Under the pieces are notes generated by a model. It searched no databases. It was not told where the DNA came from and saw only the letters and a program-made list of their open reading frames with translations. Below, piece by piece: positions 16,734 to 24,920 of a DNA stretch of 37,394 bases (positions within the stretch are counted from its first letter, which is position 1; every line of letters starts with the position of its first letter). A program made the translations under genes and the position numbers. Origin of the DNA: Flavobacteriales bacterium UBA7612 (GTDB lineage Bacteria > Bacteroidota > Bacteroidia > Flavobacteriales > Weeksellaceae); the NCBI GenBank assembly GCA_002484335.1, contig DLJQ01000019.1:54646-92039 (forward strand), given 5' to 3'.

Positions 16734-18506
16734 ATGAAATTGATATCATTCAAATTAAATAGACTTTTCTTTATTTTACTTTCTATGGGTATAATAAGTT
16801 GTACTGATTTACAAGAAAAAGTCGTTGATGAGGTTTTAGGATCAGAAACTCAATCTGCAGATCCTCAGAGTGCAATAGCTGCAGCTTATGGTCAGTTGGG
16901 GGATGGAACTTTTGTAGATCATGGAAATGTTTTTGCATTACAAGAATATTCTACCGATGAGGCTATTTTGCCAACACGAGGAAGTGATTGGGGAGATGGA
17001 GGAAAATGGAGAGCATTATCAGAATTTACTTGGGATGCTTCAAATTCTCAAGTAAAAACAGTTTGGGATAATCTTAATTTTGGGATAACTAAATCTTTGA
17101 CTGCTATTAGTGCTATTTCTAATAATACAGGAACAGATTCTAATAAAGATTTATTTTTAGCAGAAGCAAAAGGTCTGTTAGCATTTTATACTTATCATAC
17201 ATTAGATCTATATGGACAAGCTCCTTACCGTGATCCAATGGATATTAATGCTAAAATTGTTGTTAGAAAAGCAGATGTTGCAATAGATGAATTAATAAAA
17301 GAAGTAGAAACAATACTTCCTCAGTTGGCTGATATTGGTACTCAATCTACACATGTAGGAAGGTTTACTAAACAAGCTGCTTATGCTTTATTAGCCGATA
17401 TGTATATGAATCGTGCTGTATTTAAAAATAGATATGGAAGTTCTTTTGATTTTAATGAAAAATCTTTAGATGGAAATAACACTGATATGGATAAAGTTAT
17501 TGAATATTCTTCGATACTAATCAATTCAGGATATTTTAAATTAGAATCTAATTTTTTCCACAATTTTGATATTAGTAATGATGATGGAACTGAGTTAATA
17601 TTTGCAGTTGTTCAGAAAATATCTACATTAAGAAATAGCTCAAATAGTTTTGCTTATATGCCTGTAGAGCGTTCGCAAAAAGCATCACCTGATAACAGAG
17701 GAACAAATGCAACGAGTACAACACCAGAATTTTATCATAGTTGGGATGGGAATCATGATGACCCAAGATTTCATAGACATTATCAATATAAAGATGGAAC
17801 TTGGTTTATGAACGACGGTACAGATGTTAGTGTTCCAGCAACTAGTTTAGTTGATGGTACAGGGAAACCTTGGTTTCACTTTAATAGAGGAATTCAAGAA
17901 GGAGTTCAATATGGACCTACTATTTTAGCAAATAAGAATTTTGATATGACTACTGATGGAAGAATAAAAGTACATCCATTGGTTATGGAAAAAAATACAA
18001 ATTTAGCAGTGAATTTTACACCAGAATTGAATTTTGATAATCCAATGCAAGCTGTACTTTCTCAAAGTCAAATCAACCGAGGAGCTCGCGTTTTTAAATA
18101 TGAATTTGATCCTGGAAATGGAGATAATTCTACAAGTAATGTAAACATTTCTTTATTTCGTTTAGGGGGGATTTATACACTTAGAGCAGAAGCATATTTC
18201 AGAAAAGGTAATACTAGTGCGGCTTTATCGGATATTAATATATTGAGAACAAGTAGAACAAGGGAAGCTTTATATGATAATGCTCCAGGTTTGGCAATTT
18301 CTAGTCTAGATGCTTCAACTTTAGTAAAAGAAATAGCTTTCGAAACATATTGGGAATTGGTAAGAAGAAAACAATTAATACGTTTTGGAAAATTCGAAGA
18401 TGCAAGAACTGCTAAACAAACTACTTCTCCTTTTAGAAGGGTTTATCCTATTCCACAAGCAGCTATAGATGCTTCAAATGTATTTACACAGAATGAAGGA
18501 TATTAA
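16734..18506 (+). CDS. SusD/RagB-family nutrient-binding lipoprotein
   Basis: Surface lipoprotein of 590 aa that caps the SusC-type barrel and captures its ligand. The lipobox is MGIISC with lipidated Cys23, followed by TDLQEKVVDE. The body contains the typical tetratricopeptide-like helices (for example FTKQAAYALLADMYMNRAVF) and a C-terminal region with YTLRAEAYFRKGNTSAALSD and ELVRRKQLIRFGKFED, both strong SusD features. It is co-transcribed with the SusC gene; a strong terminator follows. Ligand unknown. Confidence 0.95.
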   Translation: MKLISFKLNRLFFILLSMGIISCTDLQEKVVDEVLGSETQSADPQSAIAAAYGQLGDGTFVDHGNVFALQEYSTDEAILPTRGSDWGDGGKWRALSEFTWDASNSQVKTVWDNLNFGITKSLTAISAISNNTGTDSNKDLFLAEAKGLLAFYTYHTLDLYGQAPYRDPMDINAKIVVRKADVAIDELIKEVETILPQLADIGTQSTHVGRFTKQAAYALLADMYMNRAVFKNRYGSSFDFNEKSLDGNNTDMDKVIEYSSILINSGYFKLESNFFHNFDISNDDGTELIFAVVQKISTLRNSSNSFAYMPVERSQKASPDNRGTNATSTTPEFYHSWDGNHDDPRFHRHYQYKDGTWFMNDGTDVSVPATSLVDGTGKPWFHFNRGIQEGVQYGPTILANKNFDMTTDGRIKVHPLVMEKNTNLAVNFTPELNFDNPMQAVLSQSQINRGARVFKYEFDPGNGDNSTSNVNISLFRLGGIYTLRAEAYFRKGNTSAALSDINILRTSRTREALYDNAPGLAISSLDASTLVKEIAFETYWELVRRKQLIRFGKFEDARTAKQTTSPFRRVYPIPQAAIDASNVFTQNEGY

Positions 18507-18531
18507 TTAAAATAGAATTTTATAAATGATA

Positions 18532-18563
18532 AAAAAAGTGGAGAAATTTTTCTCCACTTTTTT
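18532..18563 (+). terminator. Terminator of the SusC/SusD operon
   Basis: The stem AAAAAAGTGGAGAA (18532-18545) / TTCTCCACTTTTTT (18550-18563) has a 4-base loop and a T run, 25 bases after the SusD stop. Confidence 0.9.
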
Positions 18564-18587
18564 ATTAAAATATTTTTAATTAGTTAT

Positions 18588-18617
18588 TTGTCGTATATGA
18601 ATAATAAGATATATTTG
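18588..18617 (+). promoter_or_regulatory. Promoter of the siderophore-receptor operon
   Basis: TTG (18588-18590), 19-base spacer, TATATTTG (18610-18617): full match to the Bacteroidota promoter form. The predicted start site is only about 15-18 bases before the ATG. Confidence 0.8.
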
Positions 18618-18618
18618 C

Positions 18619-18639
18619 TTTTATTTATTCTAAATAAAA
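18619..18639. promoter_or_regulatory. Inverted repeat operator at the receptor start site
   Basis: A perfect 9-3-9 inverted repeat, TTTTATTTA-TTC-TAAATAAAA, ends at the base before the start codon. It covers the predicted transcription start. A regulator bound here would block initiation; an iron regulator (Fur or DtxR type) is likely from the gene's function, but the box does not prove it. Confidence 0.5.
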
Positions 18640-20781
18640 ATGAAAAAACATTTTTTTAAAATTTCAAGTAAACCATACCTATTTTTAAGCCTTATATTTA
18701 GTACTTCTGCATTTGCTCAAGTCACAGATTCTATACCATCTTCAACAAATGATGAGGTTATATCTGTTGATGAAGTTGTTGTAACAGCAGGGAGGAAATC
18801 TGAAAATATTAATAAAATCCCATCTTCAGTAACTGTAATATCTCAAAAGCAAATTCAAGAACAAATGGAATTTACTCGAGACCTTTCTCAGATATTAGGA
18901 AATTTAGTTCCAGGATTAAGTGTTAGCAGTAATAAATCAATTAATGCAGGTCAAACATTAAGAGGAAGAACAGTATTAGTATTAATAGATGGAATACCAC
19001 AATCGACTCCGTTAATGAATGGTTCAAGAGATATTAGAACCATAGATCCTAGTGTTATAGAAAGAATTGAAGTAATAAAAGGTGCAACATCTATTTATGG
19101 AAATGGTTCTGGGGGAGGAATCATTAACTATATTACCAAGAAAAGCTTTAATAAAAATCCAATATCTGGACAAACTTCTGCTGGTATAACAGCTAATCCT
19201 TATAATGGTAATGGAACATTAGGATATAGATTCTCTCAATTTCTTTCAGGGAATATTAAGAAATTCTCATATATGGTTGGTGGTTCAATAGAATACACTG
19301 GTTTAGAAAGAGACGGAAAAGGATTAGTTTTGGGACAAACTGATGGAACATCTAATTCTTATCAAAATAATATTTACACGAAGTTAAATTATCAAATTAA
19401 CGACAAATCAGCTGTTAGTTTAATGTATAACTTTTATAATAGTACACAACACGCAAATTATATAAGTCAAAATGGTGTTTTCGGTGTTTCACCAACAATT
19501 GGTGTAAGAGCAGAAGATCCAGGTGAGCATACAGGAACACCACATAATCATAATTTTATTGTAAGATATAATAACAATGAATTATTTGGAAAAACACAAT
19601 TTGATGCTTCATTCTATTTAACATCATTCCAATCAATGAATAGGTATGTTACTTATACTCCTTCTTGGTATGGACCAGGTCAAACAAAAATTAATTCAAA
19701 TAAAAAAGGTCTTCGTTTCAATTTTAATACACCATTTTCTATAGGAAATTTACCAGGAGAAGTAACTTATGGATTAGATTTATTAACAGATCAAACTTTT
19801 CAAGATTTAGTTGATGGTCGTGTTTATATTCCGAAAATGAATATGACAAGTTTTGCACCTTATGCACAATTAAAATTAGATTTATTTCAAGATTTAGTTT
19901 TTAAAGGAGGTATTCGTTATGAAAATGATCAAGTAAAAGTAAAAGATTTTACGACTCTTGCTACAGGACCAAATGGAGAAGGAGTTATAGATGTACAAGG
20001 AGGAAAATTCCCATATAAAAGTACAACTTTTAATGCAGGACTACGATACTCAAAATATGATATTTTTAATCCATTCGTAAGTTTTACACAAGGTTTTTCT
20101 ATTAACGAATTAGGTAGAGTTGTGCGTTCTGCTACAGAAAGTACTCTAACAAATCTGAATACTAAACCAATATTAACAAATAACTACGAAGCAGGTTTTT
20201 CTTCTCGTTATAAAATGTTCAATTTTACAGCAGCCTATTTTGTTAGTACATCAAAAGATGGTGTTAACTTAGTAGATAATGGAAATGGTGTTATTCGTCC
20301 ACAAAGAGCTCCTGAGAGAACTTATGGATTCGAATTAACGTTAGATGCTAATATCTCTAGAACTTTAAAAGCTGGAGCAACTTATGCCTATGTAGAAGGT
20401 AAATCAGAAAATTCTGACGGGACTAAAAAATATTTAAACGGAGCTCGAATTTCTCCTCCAAAAACAACAGCTTATGTTCGTTTTTCACCAAGTAATAAAT
20501 TAAATTTAGCTTTAAACTGGGTCTTAACAGGAAATAGAGATCGTTTTGATGTAAATGCTAAAGGAGTTTATTTAACAAGTGAAGCACCAGTAACATCTGT
20601 CAATTTATTCAATCTTTCAGGAAACTATCAAATCAACAATAATTGGGGAGTTACTATTGGTATAGACAATCTTTTTAATGCCACATATTATACAGTTGCA
20701 AGTCAATATAGTGCCAATGCAGCAAATTATGTTAGAGGAGTCGGTACAACAGGAACTTTTATGGTAAATTATAAGTTCTAA
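18640..20781 (+). CDS. TonB-dependent siderophore receptor
   Basis: Outer-membrane receptor of 713 aa for a ferric siderophore or similar chelate. The signal peptide ends near Ala26 (STSAFA). A TonB-box-like segment VDEVVVTAGRK (45-55) comes next, then the plug (VTVISQKQIQEQ, LVLIDGIPQ, IERIEVIKGATSIYGNGSGG) and a 22-strand barrel ending GTFMVNYKF with terminal Phe. Overall length and plug motifs fit ferric-hydroxamate or aerobactin-type receptors, but the ligand is not settled. It begins the operon with the PepSY membrane protein two bases downstream and has a well-formed promoter with an inverted repeat at the start site. Confidence 0.9.
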   Translation: MKKHFFKISSKPYLFLSLIFSTSAFAQVTDSIPSSTNDEVISVDEVVVTAGRKSENINKIPSSVTVISQKQIQEQMEFTRDLSQILGNLVPGLSVSSNKSINAGQTLRGRTVLVLIDGIPQSTPLMNGSRDIRTIDPSVIERIEVIKGATSIYGNGSGGGIINYITKKSFNKNPISGQTSAGITANPYNGNGTLGYRFSQFLSGNIKKFSYMVGGSIEYTGLERDGKGLVLGQTDGTSNSYQNNIYTKLNYQINDKSAVSLMYNFYNSTQHANYISQNGVFGVSPTIGVRAEDPGEHTGTPHNHNFIVRYNNNELFGKTQFDASFYLTSFQSMNRYVTYTPSWYGPGQTKINSNKKGLRFNFNTPFSIGNLPGEVTYGLDLLTDQTFQDLVDGRVYIPKMNMTSFAPYAQLKLDLFQDLVFKGGIRYENDQVKVKDFTTLATGPNGEGVIDVQGGKFPYKSTTFNAGLRYSKYDIFNPFVSFTQGFSINELGRVVRSATESTLTNLNTKPILTNNYEAGFSSRYKMFNFTAAYFVSTSKDGVNLVDNGNGVIRPQRAPERTYGFELTLDANISRTLKAGATYAYVEGKSENSDGTKKYLNGARISPPKTTAYVRFSPSNKLNLALNWVLTGNRDRFDVNAKGVYLTSEAPVTSVNLFNLSGNYQINNNWGVTIGIDNLFNATYYTVASQYSANAANYVRGVGTTGTFMVNYKF

Positions 20782-20783
20782 AA

Positions 20784-21950
20784 ATGATAAAAAAATCAAT
20801 TATTTGGTTACATAAATGGTTAGGTCTGACGGTCGGATTAATTATTTTTATAGTTAGTATAACTGGCTGTATTTATGTTTTCTATGATGATTTAAAAGCA
20901 ACAATATATTCCGAAAGATATATTATTCAAGATAAAGTAATACCTGCAAATATGCAGGTATTACCTTTGTCACAACTTATAGAAATCGCAAATAAAAATT
21001 TACCAGAAAAACAAAAAATTTCTCGTGTAGATTTATATCCAGCAAAGGATAGAACATGGGTTTTTAGAGCAACAAAAACAGATAAAAACAAAATGTTTTA
21101 CCATGAAAATATGGTTTATTATAAAAGAGTTTTTATCAATCCTTATAATGGTAAAGTGCAATATGTAGAAAATACTAAGTACGAATTCTTTCAAGTTGTT
21201 TTGCAATTGCATCAAACTTTACTAATGGGAAAAACTGTAGGAAAAACAATCGTATCAGTTTCTACAATTATTTTTATTCTACTTACAATTAGTGGATTGG
21301 TTTTGTGGTGGCCTAAAAAATTAAAGAAAAAAATAATAAAAAAATCTGTTTGGATAGATTACAGTGTAAAATGGAAACGCTTAGTTTACGATTTACATAA
21401 TGTATTAGGATTCCAAACATTTTTATTCGCATTAACTATAGCATACACAGGATTAATATTTGCTTATCCTAGTTTCAAAGATTTTTCAATCAATTTATTC
21501 AATCTTGTGGATAATCCTACCAATAGAAAGGATAAAAAAGAAAATACAATTAAATTAAATCCACAAAATATCTTAAATGAATCCTTAGTATTTTCATTAA
21601 AAAAGCATCCAAATGCAGATATGATGTCGATAAGATTACGAGACAAAGACGAAGATGAACAAGATGTCCAAGTAAGATTATCTAAAGGTAAAACAAGTAA
21701 TTTCGAATGGTATTATTTTAATCAATCTTCAGGAGAATTAACTAATATAAAATCCAGTAAAAATCTGCAATTGGGTAATAAAATTGCAGGAATGAATTAT
21801 GATTTACATACTGGAGGAATTTTAGGCTATCCAACCAAAATATTAGCCTTTATTGTCTCATTCGTATGTGCATCTTTACCAGTTACAGGAGCAATTTTTT
21901 GGTGGAATAGAAGACCCAAAAAGAAGAAAAAAGCAGTTATTCGTAAATAA
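20784..21950 (+). CDS. PepSY-domain inner-membrane protein of iron uptake
   Basis: A 388-aa inner-membrane protein of the PepSY_TM family. It has four membrane segments: about 15-35 (LTVGLIIFIVSITGCIYVF), 150-172, 212-232 and 360-380. Family motifs are IWLHKWLGL at the N-terminus, LHQTLLMG, LYDLHNVLGF-like (VYDLHNVLGFQ), DLHTGGILG and the tail FWWNRRPKKKK. Members often sit beside TonB-dependent siderophore receptors and are thought to reduce or release iron from siderophores in the periplasm. It starts two bases after the receptor gene. Family and context call are firm; the exact reaction is not established. Confidence 0.88.
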   Translation: MIKKSIIWLHKWLGLTVGLIIFIVSITGCIYVFYDDLKATIYSERYIIQDKVIPANMQVLPLSQLIEIANKNLPEKQKISRVDLYPAKDRTWVFRATKTDKNKMFYHENMVYYKRVFINPYNGKVQYVENTKYEFFQVVLQLHQTLLMGKTVGKTIVSVSTIIFILLTISGLVLWWPKKLKKKIIKKSVWIDYSVKWKRLVYDLHNVLGFQTFLFALTIAYTGLIFAYPSFKDFSINLFNLVDNPTNRKDKKENTIKLNPQNILNESLVFSLKKHPNADMMSIRLRDKDEDEQDVQVRLSKGKTSNFEWYYFNQSSGELTNIKSSKNLQLGNKIAGMNYDLHTGGILGYPTKILAFIVSFVCASLPVTGAIFWWNRRPKKKKKAVIRK

Positions 21951-21982
21951 AATAATAGTTTCAATAAACAAAGACTAATTTA

Positions 21983-22131
21983 TTTTTTGGCGTTCGAGCG
22001 GGCTTTCTGTTGCAATCTTTTTTTGATTGGTTATTGTATTTAGACTTCGCTCAGCGACCGAGTCGAAATTCAATTATCAAGTTGAAAAGGATTCAATCAA
22101 AAAAAGGATTTCTACGTCAATCCCTAACGCG
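21983..22131 (-). repeat. Structured intergenic element, copy B (long)
   Basis: Longest copy. Outer arms are GCGTT (21990-21994) and AACGC (22126-22130), with GGG (22000-22002) able to pair with CCC (22122-22124). The inner arms are a perfect 13-bp inverted repeat: CTTTTTTTGATTG (22017-22029) and CAATCAAAAAAAG (22094-22106). The loop carries a further hairpin-prone piece (GACTTCGCTCAGCGACCGAG, from 22043) that recalls another dispersed Flavobacteriia repeat. The 311 bases from 21951 to 22261 show no gene. Confidence 0.7.
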
Positions 22132-22261
22132 AAATAGAATTATGAAATACTTAGGTTGTGAAACAACGTTTTAAATAATTTTAGTAAAAATGATGTTTTT
22201 TATTTTTATGAGTCTGAGGATTTTTTTACTAATAAAGTTATATTTTAGTAAAAACACTTAT

Positions 22262-22924
22262 ATGAATAAATATCTTTTATTTTTTTTGTTAGTTATATCA
22301 ACACATAGTTTTGCTTGTTCATGTACTATACCTTCAATCGAAAAAAGTTTTTCTAATTCTGATGCAATCTTTGTAGGTAAAGTTGTTTCTGTTGATTCAA
22401 CAAAATATGATTTTAATTCAAATATTGTGTTTGCATTTACATTTGAAATTAAAGAAGAATTCAAAAAACAACGATTTACTGAAAATAAAAAATATTATAC
22501 CACAATTTATACACCACAATCATCTATGTATGGAGGTTGTGGAAGTTACTTTAAATTAAATGAAACTTATTTAGTTTACGGTTATAAAACAAGAATAGGA
22601 ACAGCTACCAATACTTGTACTAGAACAAATGAATTAAATTCTATTAATAATACTGAGTTAGATTCTTTAAAAAAATTACAAGTTGATTTTCTTAAAATGA
22701 ATGAATCTGAAATAGACTTAGAGTATTTACTAGAAGAAGATGATTTTAAATCTTTACTGGAAATTGAAAATTTAAATAATACTATAAAAAGATTAGAAAG
22801 TAAAGAAAAATATTACATCAGCATAATTATATGTACAGTTTTTATATTGATAATTATGTTTTATATTTTGATAAAACATAAAAAAAGTATTCTACTAAAA
22901 AGAGTATCAAAAATTAAGAAATAA
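22262..22924 (+). CDS. TIMP/netrin-like secreted protein with C-terminal anchor
   Basis: A 220-aa protein. The ATG at 22262 is preferred to the one at 22190 because it starts a good signal peptide (MNKYLLFFLLVISTHSFA). The mature protein would begin Cys-Ser-Cys (C19, C21), the hallmark of tissue-inhibitor-of-metalloproteinase/netrin-like domains. It continues with the related bacterial pattern SFSNSDAIFVGKVVSV. Two more Cys (C93 in GGCGSYF, C119 in TNTCTRT) could give two disulfides. A single membrane segment at about 184-204 and a Lys-rich tail (KHKKS, RVSKIKK) anchor it in the inner membrane with the domain outside. Metalloprotease inhibition is not implied. Structured repeats flank the gene. 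Confidence 0.7.
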   Translation: MNKYLLFFLLVISTHSFACSCTIPSIEKSFSNSDAIFVGKVVSVDSTKYDFNSNIVFAFTFEIKEEFKKQRFTENKKYYTTIYTPQSSMYGGCGSYFKLNETYLVYGYKTRIGTATNTCTRTNELNSINNTELDSLKKLQVDFLKMNESEIDLEYLLEEDDFKSLLEIENLNNTIKRLESKEKYYISIIICTVFILIIMFYILIKHKKSILLKRVSKIKK

Positions 22925-23000
22925 AATTATTTGAAATTTCTTTAAAAATAATGGAACAATGTAATGGATATAATGGTGTTTTTCAATTTTACTGATAATT

Positions 23001-23110
23001 GCAATAGCGATAGTACTGAAAATCCTTTTTTATTGTTGTTTGAGATTTTCGAAATCTGTAATAAAAAAGATTGTAAGGTATAGCGCGGCACGAAGTGATT
23101 GCCCAAAAAA
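23001..23110 (+). repeat. Structured intergenic element, copy C
   Basis: Opposite orientation to copies A and B. Outer arms are GCAAT (23001-23005) and ATTGC (23098-23102). Inner arms are CTTTTTTATT (23025-23034) and AATAAAAAAG (23060-23069). Between them lies the hairpin AGATTT-TCG-AAATCT (23043-23057). A small CAC-GAA-GTG hairpin (23089-23097) precedes the end at CCCAAAAAAA. The 326 bases from 22925 to 23250 hold this element and no gene. Confidence 0.7.
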
Positions 23111-23226
23111 AGTTAGACATTAGATTTTAGTAATGAGATTGATAAATTTCAATTCAAAATATACAATAGGCATCCTATAATTATTCTCTTATCATTTTTT
23201 TAACCAAAAATATAATTCAGTTTGCT

Positions 23227-23234
23227 TAAATTTG
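23227..23234 (+). promoter_or_regulatory. -7 box of the peroxidase/bshB1 operon
   Basis: TAAATTTG is an exact TAnnTTTG match 16 bases before the start codon. No TTG sits at the usual distance upstream, so the promoter may be weak or activator-dependent. Confidence 0.45.
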
Positions 23235-23250
23235 TTGAAAACAATGAGCA

Positions 23251-23847
23251 ATGAAATATTTATTAATTGGACTTTTTGGAGTATTCTTATCTTGTAATGC
23301 ACAAGAAACAAAGAAACCTGTTCAAACAAAACATACAACTCATCAAAACTCAAAAACTCCACAAAAAGTGAAAACTATTTACGATTATACTTTTAAAGAC
23401 ATCAACGATGATGATTTTAAATTCTCTGATTTAAAAGGGAAAAAAATATTGATTTTAAATACAGCTTCTAAATGTGGATATACACCACAATATGATGCGT
23501 TAGAAAAATTATACCAAGAATATAAAGATCAAAATTTTGTGATTATAGGATTTCCATCTGATAATTTTGGCGGACAAGAATTTGATAATAACGAAGAAAT
23601 TGCAAGTTTTTGTAAGTTAAATTATGGTGTTACATTTCCATTAATGACAAAAAGTGATGTAATAGGAAAAAATCAAAATGAAATTTTTAAGTTCTTAACG
23701 AAAAAATCATTGAACGGGAAATCTGACAATGAAGTAAAATGGAATTTCACAAAATTTTTAATTAATGAAGATGGAACATTAGAAGCTTCTTATCCATCTA
23801 AAGTAACTCCAGATTCAAAAGAAATTGTTGATTGGATAAATAAATAA
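23251..23847 (+). CDS. Lipoprotein glutathione-peroxidase-family thiol peroxidase
   Basis: A 198-aa thioredoxin-fold peroxidase exported as a lipoprotein (lipobox VFLSC, Cys15) with a Lys/Thr/Gln-rich linker to about residue 40. The peroxidase tetrad is present: peroxidatic Cys75 (NTASKCGYTPQ; Cys instead of selenocysteine), Gln109 (FGGQEF), Trp164 and Asn165 (VKWNFTKF). Cys121 (SFCKLNYGVTFP) is placed as the resolving Cys of two-Cys GPx enzymes, which are usually thioredoxin-dependent. It reduces hydroperoxides outside the cytoplasm, most likely periplasmic. It is five bases upstream of bshB1, so peroxide defence and bacillithiol synthesis are co-transcribed. Confidence 0.92.
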   Translation: MKYLLIGLFGVFLSCNAQETKKPVQTKHTTHQNSKTPQKVKTIYDYTFKDINDDDFKFSDLKGKKILILNTASKCGYTPQYDALEKLYQEYKDQNFVIIGFPSDNFGGQEFDNNEEIASFCKLNYGVTFPLMTKSDVIGKNQNEIFKFLTKKSLNGKSDNEVKWNFTKFLINEDGTLEASYPSKVTPDSKEIVDWINK

Positions 23848-23852
23848 TAAAA

Positions 23853-24554
23853 ATGAAATTAGATATTCTAGCAATTGGTGCACATCCAGATGATGTTGAA
23901 TTGGGATGCGGTGGTACACTTGCAAAAGAAATTCAGAATGGTAAAATTGTAGGTATTCTTGATTTAACAAAAGGTGAATTAGGAACTAGAGGAACCGATG
24001 AAACAAGAAGAGTAGAAGCAGAAAATGCTAAAAATATTTTAGGTTTAGCTGTAAGAGAAAACTTAGGAATTGCCGATGGTTTTTTTGTGAATGATAAAGA
24101 AAATCAATTAAAAATAGTTGAGGTTATTCGTAAATATCAACCAGATGTCATTTTAAGTAATGCACCAAGTGATCGCCATCCGGATCATGGAAAAGGTTCT
24201 GATTTGGTAAATACTGCAATATTTTTGTCTGGTTTACCAAAAATAGAAAATGGATTAGTTGCTTGGCGACCAAAAAAACATTTTCATTATATACAATGGT
24301 TACCATTAGAACCAAGTTTTGTAGTGGATATAACAGGTTTTGTTGATAAAAAATTAGAAGCATGTTTGGCTTATAAAACTCAGTTTTTTGATCCAACCTC
24401 TCAAGAACCTCAAACACCAATTTCTTCTAAAAACTTCACAGATTCTATAAAATATAGAGCTTATGATTTAGGAAGATTAATAGGTACTGAAGCTGGAGAA
24501 GGTTTTGTATCAAGAAATTATGTAGGTGTAAGTGATTTAGATTCTTTAATTTAA
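23853..24554 (+). CDS. bshB1: Bacillithiol biosynthesis deacetylase BshB1
   Basis: A cytoplasmic Zn-dependent LmbE/PIG-L-type deacetylase of 233 aa. It removes the acetyl group of N-acetylglucosaminyl-malate in the second step of bacillithiol synthesis. The metal motifs are AIGAHPDDVELGCGGTL (His11, Asp14) and SDRHPDHGKGSDL (His109-Pro-Asp-His112). The BshB1-specific features LTKGELGTRGTDETRRVEAE and RAYDLGRLIGTEAGEGFVSR are clear. It follows the peroxidase gene by five bases. bshA and bshC are not in this window. A bacillithiol-transferase-like gene lies 1 kb further on. Confidence 0.93.
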   Translation: MKLDILAIGAHPDDVELGCGGTLAKEIQNGKIVGILDLTKGELGTRGTDETRRVEAENAKNILGLAVRENLGIADGFFVNDKENQLKIVEVIRKYQPDVILSNAPSDRHPDHGKGSDLVNTAIFLSGLPKIENGLVAWRPKKHFHYIQWLPLEPSFVVDITGFVDKKLEACLAYKTQFFDPTSQEPQTPISSKNFTDSIKYRAYDLGRLIGTEAGEGFVSRNYVGVSDLDSLI

Positions 24555-24587
24555 AAATAAAGGTAAATAAAAACCTTTATTTTTTTT
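24555..24587 (+). terminator. Terminator after bshB1
   Basis: The stem ATAAAGGT (24557-24564) / ACCTTTAT (24573-24580) has an 8-base loop and a run of T, right after the stop codon. Confidence 0.75.
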
Positions 24588-24598
24588 CATAATTTTAT

Positions 24599-24628
24599 TT
24601 GCAAGAACCGATAAATAGGCTATATTTG
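24599..24628 (+). promoter_or_regulatory. Promoter of the tRNA-His genes
   Basis: TTG (24599-24601), 19-base spacer, TATATTTG (24621-24628): full match to the Bacteroidota promoter form, 39 bases before the first tRNA. Confidence 0.75.
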
Positions 24629-24667
24629 CAGTCCAATTGAGAGATTGTTTATCTCTTTGGTCAAATG

Positions 24668-24741
24668 GTGATTGTAGCTCAGTTGGTTAGAGCGCCGGAT
24701 TGTGGTTCCGGAGGTCGTGGGTTCGAGACCCATCATTCACC
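24668..24741 (+). tRNA. tRNA-His (anticodon GTG), copy 1
   Basis: The full cloverleaf is visible: acceptor GTGATTG/CATTCAC, D-arm GCTC/GAGC, anticodon stem CCGGA/TCCGG with loop TTGTGGT, T-arm GTGGG/CCCAT with TTCGAGA. The extra G at 24667 (G-1) faces C73, the histidine identity pair. Acceptor pair 5-68 is U-U, a mismatch. The 3' CCA is not encoded. Confidence 0.95.
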
Positions 24742-24787
24742 CTAAAACTTTTAGAATTTAGTTTCAAAATAAAATTCATACCAAATG

Positions 24788-24861
24788 GTGATTGTAGCTC
24801 AGTTGGTTAGAGCGCCGGATTGTGGTTCCGGAGGTCGTGGGTTCGAGACCCATCATTCACC
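24788..24861 (+). tRNA. tRNA-His (anticodon GTG), copy 2
   Basis: Identical to the copy 120 bases upstream, including the U-U mismatch in the acceptor stem and the G at -1 (24787). It lies between the shared promoter and the terminator at 24869, so both copies are probably made from one transcript. Confidence 0.95.
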
Positions 24862-24868
24862 CAGAAAC

Positions 24869-24900
24869 AAAAAACTCTCAATTTATATTGAGAGTTTTTT
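24869..24900. terminator. Terminator after the tRNA-His pair
   Basis: The 14-bp stem AAAAAACTCTCAAT / ATTGAGAGTTTTTT has loop TTAT. It is symmetrical enough to serve the convergent nitroreductase gene as well. Confidence 0.9.
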
Positions 24901-24920
24901 ATGTTTATAAACGAATTATT

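Noticed and set aside
13679..18506. Complete polysaccharide utilisation locus
   Set aside because: SusC and SusD are present but no glycoside hydrolase, lyase, sulfatase or hybrid sensor lies beside them in the window.
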